Shown: one piece after another, positions 9,841-17,249 of the stretch
How the letters are laid out: every line of letters begins with the position of its first letter
Position numbering within the stretch: position 1 is the first letter of the stretch
Assembly: GCA_000969725.1 (NCBI GenBank)
Contig: JXSR01S072280.1
DNA from: Ophiothrix spiculata
Lineage: Eukaryota > Echinodermata > Ophiuroidea > Amphilepidida > Ophiotrichidae
Strand: one strand, 5' to 3'
Length of the DNA: 20,529 nucleotides
The notes under the pieces: model-generated
The model's database searches: none
What the model was told of the DNA's origin: nothing
The model's input: only the letters and a program-made list of their open reading frames with translations
Position numbers and translations under genes: made by a program

Positions 9841-9894
9841 GTAAGTTCAAGCCAGTTAACTTTGCCTCCACTGGGTCTGGGGTTCAAATCCCAG

Positions 9895-9984
9895 TAGTGT
9901 ATGTATATGATGGGCATTTCCACATAGCAATACCAGCAGCTCAGACTCAGACCAGAGATGATACAATTATATTTCTCTTATCCG
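9895..9984 (+). other. Possible in-frame cassette exon (array unit 7)
   Basis: This is the duplicate of the candidate at 9458-9547, again 90 bp, open in phase 1-1 with donor GTAAGT. It has diverged in its last third (ATTATATTTCTCTTATCCG instead of the usual ATTAGATC...), changing the encoded residues without introducing a stop. Confidence 0.22.
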
Positions 9985-10438
9985 GTAAGTTCAAGCCAGT
10001 TAACTTTGTCTCCACTGGGTTTGGGGTTTAAGTCCCAGCAGTGTATGTATATTATAGTACTTTGTATATGACGGGCCCTTCTATATAGCAGCTGCACAGA
10101 CCCAGACCTTAACAATATTTTTTGGTGAATTTGGTTAAGCAATTCCATACCTCCATAGGTGATCTTCAGGTACTCCATTTTACTCCTACATCTTGAAGTC
10201 AGACTCTTCAAATTGAATTGCCATTGACCCTGTCTGTATCATGGTTGGTGTCTCCTGAGAGAGCACTGCGACCAAAATGAAGCTGTGTTTTGAAACTAAT
10301 GGGTGACGTTGTTGCATTATGTGTACTTTTTGGTTGTGTATTTCCAAGTCAAATCAACTGGGTAGATGGTTAGATAAATGGAATATTGTTTTGCATGCTA
10401 TGACCGTCTAGTTAGATATTTTTTGAATGTCACCAGAT

Positions 10439-10719
10439 GTCATTTGAGTGCAAGAAAGTCGTATAGATCTGCAATAGCTGCCATTTGTCATAAATTGGGA
10501 TTGCACACTGTATAATCTCCAGTCTTGGGTCAGTGGTTCTTGAAATGGTTCTTCAGGTGACAGTCACCTGAAGAACCATTTCAAGAACCACTGACATAAG
10601 GCAGGGACATTTTGAGAGATTTTTCACATTCTTGTGACCAGGCCTGCTTGTGACGAGGTGTTAAATAAATATAACTTAGGGCAGCCATTGCAGATACGAC
10701 TTTCTTGCACTCACATGAC
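10439..10719. mobile_element. Palindromic MITE, copy 2 (intact hairpin)
   Basis: The terminal inverted repeats pair GTCATTTGAGTGCAAGAAAG with its mirror at the right end, with one mismatch, for about 26 bp. In the centre a perfect inverted repeat has 32-nt arms (10529-10560 and 10564-10595) around a 3-nt loop. It is the fuller relative of 7022-7265. No ORF is present and no clear target duplication is seen. Confidence 0.88.
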
Positions 10720-11008
10720 GACCTGTGCTTATTACCGTTTATGTGATAATGCATTTGCCTAGAAGCTCTGTAATATGATTTTTTGGTAAAAAAACCTGAT
10801 TCAATTTTTGGGTTCTGTCGAAAAAATTAAAAAAAGAAAGGAAGAAAAAGAAAAAATTCTCTTATTTCAAACTACCCTTATCATGATACAGATATATTTA
10901 CCAAGGTCGTCAGATTTACCTGAGATTTTTAACATGATTTTCACAAAACATGCTCAGGTAATGTTGAGATGCTATTGTTATCAGTAAATCCTGATTTTTA
11001 TTTTCCAG
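10720..11008. other. Intron 4, end
   Basis: An A-rich purine stretch lies at about 10815-10858; otherwise nothing is recognised before the exon 5 acceptor. Confidence 0.5.
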
Positions 11009-11281
11009 GGAACGAGAGTGACATCTACAGTTATTATGGAACAAATTCATTTGGAGCGTTCCAAAGACAAGATGATGACGACGACGATGACGATCCCGCT
11101 GGAGATTACGAGCACCTTGATGAGCCAGAAGATGAACCACCCTCAAGGTTACCGCCTGAACCAACTTCACCCATGAGAGAAACCGTGAGAGAAGCAAATA
11201 GAGATCATGGGCAAGTGGTTGGAAATGTTAGGATAACATCTGTTGCAGAACTTGAAAACACACCGAGAAGCAACCCTGCAG
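11009..11281 (+). CDS. PIK3AP1-like: Exon 5: tyrosine-rich, acidic and proline-rich linker
   Basis: The acceptor TTTTTATTTTCCAG and the donor GTTAGA (weaker than the others) bound 273 bp in phase 1-1. The peptide runs GNESDIYSYYGTNSFGAFQR, then a run of eight aspartates, PAGDYEHLDEPEDEPPSRLP, a threonine/proline stretch, and ENTPRSNPAG. DIYSYY and GDYEHL are candidate tyrosine sites, and PPSRLPPEP is a plausible SH3-binding stretch. The composition is that of a disordered signalling linker, as between the ankyrin and coiled regions of BCAP. An open frame extends upstream of 11009 into the intron and should not be taken as coding. Confidence 0.82.
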
Positions 11282-11533
11282 GTTAGAAAATCATTTGTTG
11301 CTTTAGAATGTGTCAGCTTTATTGAAGTATTACGCATTAGTGACCTTTCATTATCATAATCTTTCGACTTTCGTCGAGATCCATGACACACTTCTTTGCC
11401 AGTCATCTTTATTACACACTGCACATCCAAGTGCATTGAAGTCCAGGTCAGCATTTCCACACATGGCACCAGGGCACGTCAAAGATCCACAGCCTCTGTC
11501 AGTGCATGGCAGTCTCCATAGAAGAAGGTTTGA

Positions 11534-12015
11534 ACATGGATTAAACTTAGACCATAGAAAGTACTTGACTCAAGGTCAAGGTCAGTCAAGATCAAAAGGT
11601 CATCTGAGGTCAAATTTTCAAAAATGTTCAAAAAGTTGACCTGAGGTCATCCGAGGTCATTTTGAGGTCAAGGTCATAACTCATGAACACCTGACCCCAC
11701 ATGGATTAAACTTAGGCCATAGAAAGTACTTGACCCAATGTCAAGGTCAGTAGGTCACCTGAGGTCAAATTTCCAAAATTGTTCAAAAGTTGACCTGAGG
11801 TCATCCAAGTTCATTTTGAGGTCAAGGTCATAACTCATGAACCCGTAACTTAGACCATAGTGCTCGACCCCAGGGCAAGGACAGTCAAGGTAATAAGGTC
11901 ATCTGAGGTCAAATTTCCAAAATTGTCAAATCATACGACCTTTCCCTTGGGGTCAGAGGTCAAAAGAAAGGTCAAATTTTCAAGTTTGTCACATTTCAAA
12001 GGTTAAGGTGTCAAA
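11534..12015 (+). repeat. AGGTCA-rich tandem array (about 165-bp units)
   Basis: Three diverged units start near 11534, 11699 and 11845, sharing ATGGATTAAACTTAG-CCATAG, AAGTACTTGAC, TCAAGGTCA, AGGTCA-4N-AGGTCA and TAACTCATGAAC. The third unit decays towards 12015. Within units AGGTCA recurs with fixed spacing: 4-bp spaced direct repeats at 11597-11612, 11644-11659, 11752-11767 and 11896-11911. It lies inside intron 5. Confidence 0.88.
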
Positions 12016-12189
12016 TTGTTCCATTATGATGGATGATAAAGTCGGCGATCAACAAAGTAGGCGATTAACAGAGTAGGCAGCCGATAACACAGGCGAGACT
12101 ACTGGTTTGCGAACCATCTTGTTCTATAATTCCTGACCGAGTCCTTGCTCTTAATCATTCTTTTATTTCACCTTCATATAGATTAATTA

Positions 12190-12354
12190 GACAATAATAA
12201 CTGCGCACCATCTTTTATGAGGTCATTGTGCGAATTCTGAGGTGATTGTTTTGGACCAAGGTATCGCTCCCGAATAAAAATACAGAGGTCCAAAACAATC
12301 ACCAACAAATTCACACAATGACTGAAAAATAGATGGTGCAAAGTTATTATTGTC
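12190..12354. mobile_element. 165-bp hairpin MITE
   Basis: The left arm GACAATAATAACTGCGCACC...GGTGATTGTTTTGGACC is mirrored by GGTCCAAAACAATCACC...GGTGCAAAGTTATTATTGTC, giving arms of about 65 bp with a few mismatches and a short loop. Flanks are ATTAATTA on the left and ATTAATAA on the right, a possible imperfect target duplication. No ORF. Confidence 0.85.
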
Positions 12355-12990
12355 ATTAATAACTGCTCTTTTTACATTTTTAATGCCTTTTATGTATAAT
12401 TTTATACAGAAATACTTTATTAATTAAACTTATTTCTTACTTAAAGGTCTACTTATCACTATAAGGTAATTTTGATCAGTCCAGGCATAAAGATCATCGC
12501 GTAATATGATAAACATGCGTATGTTGGGTGCACACACGCGCTTGATGGGCGTTTTATGAGAAAACGCATTAAGCCCTAATGACATCACATACGCTGGTCA
12601 TTATAAGAAGTCATTGTTACCTGATAATGACCGCACAGTTGTTTGCATAAAAGTAGAAATAATCTTAATAGATTGGATCGTGTTATTACGCAGGTTATTA
12701 GATATTACTACACATCTTGAATATTTATAAAATAATACAGTCTTTCTATTGGTTTAATAGCGGAGATGCGCAAAAAGTATTTTGGCTACTTTCCCGCTGT
12801 GCGTTAATACTCAAGTACTGCCGCGCTGGTATGCGTTTATGTGTTGCGCCTGTTTGTTTTAGACACGCGCGGGAAAAGTAGTAAAAACTTCCGCATGGTA
12901 CTACCGTATGGCTCACGGCAAAGTATTGAATTTAGTTGATTTTTGGTTTATTTTCAAGTTATATTTTGTCTTTTTTGAGGTGTAGTAAAA
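12355..12990. other. Intron 5 stretch with a CpG-rich imperfect palindrome
   Basis: At about 12772-12806 and 12862-12895 an imperfect inverted repeat pairs AAGTATTTTGGCTACTTTCC with AAGTTTTTACTACTTTTCCC (read on the other strand), followed by CpG-rich sequence on both sides. It may be an old hairpin element. No gene is visible. Confidence 0.45.
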
Positions 12991-13135
12991 CAAGTACAAC
13001 ATGGTTTATTTCAGAGAAGTATTGAAAAATACTCTCCCTCGTTGTTGGATGATGGAGACTTCGATGGAGTCTCAATCATCCAACACCTTGGGGACAGTAT
13101 TTTGCGATACTTCCCCTCAAACCATGTTGTATTTG
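12991..13135. mobile_element. 145-bp hairpin MITE
   Basis: CAAGTACAACATGGTTT is mirrored by AAACCATGTTGTATTTG, and the pairing continues through GAAGTATTG-AAAATACT and GTTGGATGAT. The loop also contains GGAGAC-TTCGATG-GAGTCTC. No target duplication is evident. Confidence 0.75.
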
Positions 13136-13253
13136 TATAATCTTACATATACCCTTTCCAATCAGAAGTGAATTTGAAGTGCTCAATTCATTTCTCCACA
13201 ACAGACTTAACTACTATTTGTATTTCAATTTTGTAATTGATTTATTCCTATAG

Positions 13254-13363
13254 CTGGAATTCCAAAGGAGCAACAAGCTTTAATAGATCTTCAGAACAGG
13301 GTCAAAAACAATGACATCAGTATAGAAGATGCTGTGGCGTTATTCAAAGACTCGCACGAATCA
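13254..13363 (+). CDS. PIK3AP1-like: Exon 6: conserved helical segment of BCAP family
   Basis: The acceptor TTTATTCCTATAG and the donor GTAAGT bound 110 bp, entering in phase 1 and leaving in phase 0. The peptide is AGIPKEQQALIDLQN followed by RVKNNDISIEDAVALFKDSH and ES. The pattern of a leucine-spaced helix, short turn with N-x-I-S-I/V-E/D-E/D-A and a second helix ending in F resembles the conserved segment that follows the proline-rich linker in BCAP/BANK1 and stumps proteins. The match is by recalled pattern, not alignment. Confidence 0.82.
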
Positions 13364-13969
13364 GTAAGTAGACTACAGTATGTTCTTCGTAAAGCCAGAT
13401 AGTAATTTCGCGTAATATACATGTGGGTTCTTTGCTAACTTGATGAATATTTTAATATAGTGCAAACAGAGGTCAAAATAATTTTTTTCTTTAGGGGGCT
13501 ATTTTTTTTCCAGCAAATAAAAATCGCCCTCTGACTTTCATTCTAGGGGGCTCTTTTGAGCTACTTGGGGGCTACTTTTTTTTACTTGGGATATTGTTAC
13601 TAAATTGTGTTATGAGCAACATTTTGAGCAGTTAAACTTCATCTACTTAAGTTTTACAAGTGGTGGCGATTGGTGTGCTTTTGTAATATTTTTCGCCCTC
13701 TTCCACCTTTGCAAGGGGGCTTTTTAAAAATAAAAATAGGGAGCGATTCGCCCTCTGCCGCCTTGTATTTTGAAGCCTGAGTGCAAGTGAATTTATACCT
13801 GTGATGCAGTTTGATTTTTAAATGTGATTTCTGACACTATTTCATCTTTAATATGTAGATTTGGAATTCGAGCAGATTTGGAATCAAAAAGTTTGTTGAT
13901 AAAAATCCTGCCGGTGCCATGGCCACCTATGTGTTATGTCTATGTAGAGTACTCTAAGAACACTGTTTA
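13364..13969. other. Intron 6 start with GGGGGCT/CGCCCTCT repeats
   Basis: Two related segments (about 13494-13540 and 13715-13761) share A(A)GGGGGCT, a T/A-rich spacer with AATAAAAA, and TCGCCCTCTG; two partial copies lie between. This is a diverged direct repeat of unknown origin. Confidence 0.5.
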
Positions 13970-14281
13970 GGCTTGGCGTCCAAAGACATTTGCTCGGCCG
14001 AGTGACATTCGCTCTTGATATTCACTCTGACTAATTTACTAAAATGGAGAGCGAATGTCGCACTGTTTGAGCGAACATCGTTTCAATCAATGACAGCGAA
14101 TGTCACCCGCGCATGTTGTAGCGGTATGATTATTGAATAAACAAACCCAAGAATATTCGAAGCGATCTTCACTCCAATTCAATCTGAAGTGTAGCGAATG
14201 TCGTTTCCCGTTGGAGCGAAGTTTTCTTGGCAGGGTTAGCGAATGTCACTCAGGCGAGGGAACATCTTTGGACGTCAAGCC
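13970..14281. mobile_element. 312-bp MITE with TTA target duplication (PIF/Harbinger-like)
   Basis: GGCTTGGCGTCCAAAGA at the left is mirrored by TCTTTGGACGTCAAGCC at the right with one mismatch, and GAGTGACATTCGCT continues the pairing. Both ends are flanked by TTA (13967-13969 and 14282-14284), the 3-bp target duplication typical of PIF/Harbinger. Inside, GCGAATGTC or close variants occur six times in both orientations. No ORF. Confidence 0.82.
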
Positions 14282-14284
14282 TTA

Positions 14285-15289
14285 GTGCATGGTTTTAACA
14301 CAGTGAGATGTTAAGAACTGCAGAGAGAATATTTTATGTCTTCTGATCTACAATTAAGCAACCAATTCAGTATCAAAGACATATTTTATAACTCCCTTGG
14401 TTCACATGCATCCCCTAACAACCTGTGTGGTGATCGTTATGATCATAGTTTTAATCTAAAAAAGAATGAACTAATTGCAGGCATGAGAATTTCCAGCTTT
14501 TCAGCTGATGTCAAAATTTCCACAATTTTATTTATTTTCATCCCGTTTTTAGGCATTTTTTACCAATTTCACACGCATTTCCACATTTCCAGCATTTCCA
14601 TTTTTTTTAAGAAGATGTAATCTCTCACCTGTAATTGGTAATCAGATAATTGATATTATATGTAGCTTCCTGCCCTCTGATTGATTAAAAGTGAGGGCTT
14701 GGATTTAATTAGGCCCAGGACATATTTTTCACTAGGCCCGCTCATTATAGTTTGCGCACAATATGGCGCACTCAACATTGTAAATCATTATCAAGCGTTT
14801 TAAGTGCTGAAACTGTTCTTTTAGCCAACCAGATGACTAAAATCTATATAGTCGGTATATAAAACGAATATGCATTGCTTTTTGTTCGGGATATGGTTAA
14901 AAAATTTTCACCACGGTGAATCACCTTGGAGAAATAATTTAAACCATGCCCCTCAAAGCAGTCAATATTTGTATGATATGTAACACTTCAAAACTGAATT
15001 GTAAAATATATATGATAGATTTAAGGAAATCAAGATAAAACATGCTTTTGTTTTGTCACAGGATAAGTTCCTCTATTGGTAAGAAGAGTATTTCCATACA
15101 ATGATGATTTTACATGCATTATTCTGGGTCCGCATTTACACAGGAACATTATTGCGTTCTTGAACATATTCCAGATTAAAAATCAACATAAACTCAGACC
15201 AAATTGTTAATAGACGGAAAAAAAATGGAAAATCCGGTTTCAATTTTACCATGGGGTTTCATGTGATAAGATGTTTAGAGACTCTAAGC
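14285..15289. other. Intron 6, AT-rich stretch
   Basis: No gene is visible. At 14480-14600 a run of TTTCCA-type words (CATTTCCAC, ATTTCCAGC) recurs in a degenerate way, similar in style to the CAGGCA-rich stretch near 591-705. Confidence 0.45.
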
Positions 15290-15433
15290 CAGGGATGGAA
15301 GTTTTCTGCATTTTTGCAGAATTCTGCAATTTTCTTTTACTTTCTGTAAAAATAAATATACAGCGTTCATGCAATTAATAGCATTTTTGGTAAATTTTCT
15401 GCAATTTTTACACTCCATCAACTTGCATCCCTG
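15290..15433. mobile_element. Short hAT-like MITE
   Basis: The ends CAGGGATGGAAGTT and AACTTGCATCCCTG are inverted with one mismatch, and internal TTTTCTGCA/TGCAGAAAA-type words also pair. The flanks are CTAAGC (15284-15289) and CTAAGC (15434-15439), a 6-7 bp direct repeat. The CAGGG terminus resembles hAT elements, but the expected 8-bp duplication is not met exactly. Confidence 0.65.
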
Positions 15434-15527
15434 CTAAGCCTGATTTTCCCTGATAATTCATGAAAATCCTCACTTAAAACCCTGTTTTTCTTGCATGATT
15501 TTCTTTTTGATGACAACTTTCTCCTAG

Positions 15528-15587
15528 GATGATCCACCATTGGTAAGGCAACCTGTAGTATCAGCCCTAGTCATGGGACAGCTCAGT
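15528..15587 (+). CDS. PIK3AP1-like: Exon 7 (tentative): 60-bp exon
   Basis: A tract CTTTCTCCTAG precedes 15528 and GTATGT follows 15587. The 60 bp are open in phase 0-0, matching the end of exon 6, and encode DDPPLVRQPVVSALVMGQLS. An inner donor GTAAGG at 15543 would give a 15-bp exon (DDPPL), also in frame. No domain is recognisable, so the call rests on splice sites and phase alone. The transcript must continue further downstream, but no convincing next exon was found up to 20529. Confidence 0.42.
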
Positions 15588-15677
15588 GTATGTATGGTGT
15601 AGTATCACAGGTTTATAGTACTAATCGACTTCTGCCATTAATTGACTCACGCAAGGTTCAGATTAATAGTGTCTTAT

Positions 15678-15717
15678 CTGAGACGAAAATAACTAAATTT
15701 AGTTATTTTCGTCTCAG
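15678..15717. repeat. Perfect 40-bp palindrome with flanking 7-bp direct repeats
   Basis: CTGAGACGAAAATAACTAAA is immediately followed by its exact reverse complement with no loop. GTCTTAT abuts it directly on both sides (15671-15677 and 15718-15724). This is the signature of a very small insertion with target duplication, or of a MITE deleted down to its ends. Confidence 0.9.
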
Positions 15718-15765
15718 GTCTTATCGTCATTGACATTGAGATAACAATTTAACAAACATGTTGGC

Positions 15766-16974
15766 TTAAAGGGGCATTGGACAAGTTCACCATCATCCCA
15801 AAACCTTCCCCAAGCATTTTGTGATTTTTGCATCATTTGAAGTATTAGCGGTAATAAATGACAGCATGCAAAGTTTCATTGTCAAATTCAAACCCTATAT
15901 ATTATTTAGATATTGTTTTGTTTTTTAATTATTGTTGTCAACAAAGAAAATACTGCCCCAATAGTTGATTTTTTTTAAATTGGCCTTTTCAGGAGATATA
16001 ATGTAAACTCCAAATTTCTTTTGATTTATCTGCAATCAATGATGTGAAAGGAATGTTTTACCAACAAATCTTTTGCTCTTTCTTGATGATATACAGCATC
16101 AATAAATACCTTTCAGAGAAAAGCCCTACACAAGTTCAACAAACAAAATAAAATTCAGATTTTAAGTTTTTTGATATTTGAATTTTCCTGATATCTGGTA
16201 ATTGACTGTTATTTTCTAAAATATGAAGTGTCAATCGGGTCCGCTCGCTAGTCCAACGACTCGCTAGTCCGAAAGCTCGCTAGTCCGAAGGCTCGCTAGT
16301 CCGAAACGTTATTCAATAGGGAAAATATAACCTTGAAAAAGACTCGCTAGTCCGAAAAAACAGCTCGCTAGTCCGAAGGTTCGCTAGTCTGAATATGAAA
16401 ATAGGCTTGTCAGTCCGAATTTTAAAAGCAACTCGCTAGTCCGAATGTTAAAAACGGCTCGCCAGTCCGAATTTAAATAACAGCTCGCTAGTCCGAATTT
16501 CAAAATAGGCTCGCTAGTCCGAAACATCAAAATAGGCTCGCTAGTCCGAAACATCAAAATAGGCTCGCTAGTCCGAAACATCAAAATAGGCTCGCTAGTC
16601 CGAATTTTGAAAACAGCTCGTTAGTCCGAATTTTGAAAAACTGTAATAGAAATATGCACACATTTTGTCATATTTGGACTAGCGAGCTGTTTTTATAATT
16701 CGGACTAGCTAGCCTATTTTGAAATTCGGACTAGCGAGCTGTTATTTAAATTCGGACTGGCGAGCCGTTTTCAAAATTCGGACTAGCGAGCTGTTTTGAC
16801 ATTCGGACTAGCGAGCCTTTTTCATATTTCGGACTGGCGATCCTAAATTACAATTCGGACTAGCGAGCCGTCGGACTAGCGAGCTTTCGGACTAGCGAGT
16901 TGTCAGACTAGCGAGCTGTCCCCTGTCAATCATCAACAAATAAGATTTTAAAATCTTGTCCAATGCCCCTTTAA
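15766..16974. mobile_element. TTAA-ended TIR element hosting a foldback element
   Basis: TTAAAGGGGCATTGGACAAG at 15766-15785 is perfectly mirrored at 16955-16974 (20 of 20). Both ends show TTAA as outer bases, compatible with a TTAA target. Without the nested foldback element at 16237-16923 it would be about 515 bp. No transposase ORF. Confidence 0.82.
16237..16923. mobile_element. Foldback element, copy 1 (CTCGCTAGTCCGAA units)
   Basis: About 16 units of [G/A][G/A]CTCGCTAGTCCGAA in the left arm are mirrored by about 11 TTCGGACTAGCGAGC units in the right arm. In the core the units are separated by 9-13 bp AT-rich spacers such as TTTCAAAATA; near the ends they abut. A non-repeat insert (ACGTTATTCAATAGGGAAAA...) lies in the left arm, and a unique centre ends in ATATGCACACATTTTG. 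The ends are GGGTCCGCTCGCTAG and CTAGCGAGCTGTCCCC. The 8-bp TGTCAATC flanks both sides (16229-16236 and 16924-16931). This fits foldback-class DNA transposons, whose inverted ends are made of short tandem units. Confidence 0.9.
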
Positions 16975-16980
16975 AGTAAA

Positions 16981-17118
16981 TCAGGACTTTGACTTGAAAC
17001 ATGATGAATAAACATTTGATTCTTCATGTGTTTTTTATCCCTAATTTACATATAATAATACTAATTTCAGAAAATAAATAGGGACTTTGGACCTGAAGCA
17101 TGATTCAATAAACATTTA
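16981..17118 (+). repeat. Diverged direct repeat
   Basis: AGGACTTTGACTTGAAACAT followed by GATGAATAAACATTT (about 16984-17014) recurs as GGGACTTTGGACCTGAAGCA followed by TGATTCAATAAACATTT (about 17082-17118). Confidence 0.6.
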
Positions 17119-17249
17119 CCATTTTTTTTGTAAGAGTCAACCAGAAATTTGCAAATACAGAGTACAAATGAACAAAAAAGGGCACCGAGTACTCATTGCT
17201 ATCTTGTCACACATGGGGCCAACTTATTCTAGATTTTTTTGAAGTTAGT

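Larger units (their letters stand above)
9033..10110 (+). repeat. 147-bp tandem array of exon-4 end, splice donor and intron start
   Basis: Units start at about 9033, 9181, 9325, 9472, 9618, 9762 and 9909, with a degraded partial copy at about 10070. The period is 144-148 bp. Each unit holds about 76 bp of exon-4-like sequence, the donor region and about 70 bp of intron ending in a GGTTCAAATCC motif and a TA-rich joint. A three-unit block (9181-9617) is repeated almost unchanged at 9618-10054, so the array grew last by a 437-bp duplication. The donor is lost in the units at 9181 and 9618 (GATAAG instead of GGTAAG) and kept in the others. Units at 9325 and 9762 carry an extra GAT triplet. Confidence 0.95.
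2069..15587 (+). other. PIK3AP1-like: Partial PIK3AP1/BCAP-like adaptor gene (span of exons seen)
   Basis: This is the span of seven phase-compatible exons on the + strand. Phases at the junctions are 0, 0, 1, 1, 1, 0, and the reading frame stays open across all joins. Known of the family: BCAP (PIK3AP1), BANK1 and insect stumps/Dof are cytoplasmic adaptors with an N-terminal TIR-like/DBB region, ankyrin-like repeats, YxxM or other tyrosine motifs and a helical C-terminal segment; they link receptors to PI3-kinase. Seen here: ankyrin-type LHFAAKY in exon 1, YVDM in exon 3, acidic and proline-rich linker in exon 5, and the helical LIDLQNRVKNNDISIEDA segment in exon 6. The first exon starts inside a codon, so upstream exons are missing, and no convincing stop or poly(A) exon is seen. 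Assignment to PIK3AP1 rather than BANK1 is not meaningful for an invertebrate single-copy homologue. Confidence 0.8.

Noticed and set aside
9124-9923. Repeated minus-strand open frames rich in DLNPRPSG and NWLEL
   Set aside because: They are antisense readings of the 147-bp exon-4 array. The NPRPS phrase arises from the tRNA B-box-like GGTTCAAATCCC; no gene is implied.
10969-11286. Single-exon ORF of 105 residues starting with ATG at 10969
   Set aside because: Its first 13 codons lie upstream of the strong acceptor at 11007-11008 and its end runs into the intron; only 11009-11281 is taken as coding.
11310-11639. 109-residue ORF after exon 5
   Set aside because: It lies in the intron and runs into the AGGTCA-rich tandem array; low-complexity content and no recognised domain.
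15049-15080. Micro-exon GATAAGTTCCTCTATTG between CACAG and GTAAGA
   Set aside because: It is 17 bp and would put the next exon (15528) out of frame. Its likeness to GATGATCCACCATTG at 15528 is curious but unsupported.
16384-16584. Minus-strand ORF with repeated MFRTSEPIL
   Set aside because: It is a translation of the foldback subrepeats, not a protein gene.
16237-16923. CRISPR-like array (regular short repeats with spacers)
   Set aside because: The units are mirrored, the spacers are near-identical AT-rich sequences, the element has target duplications, and the genome is eukaryotic.
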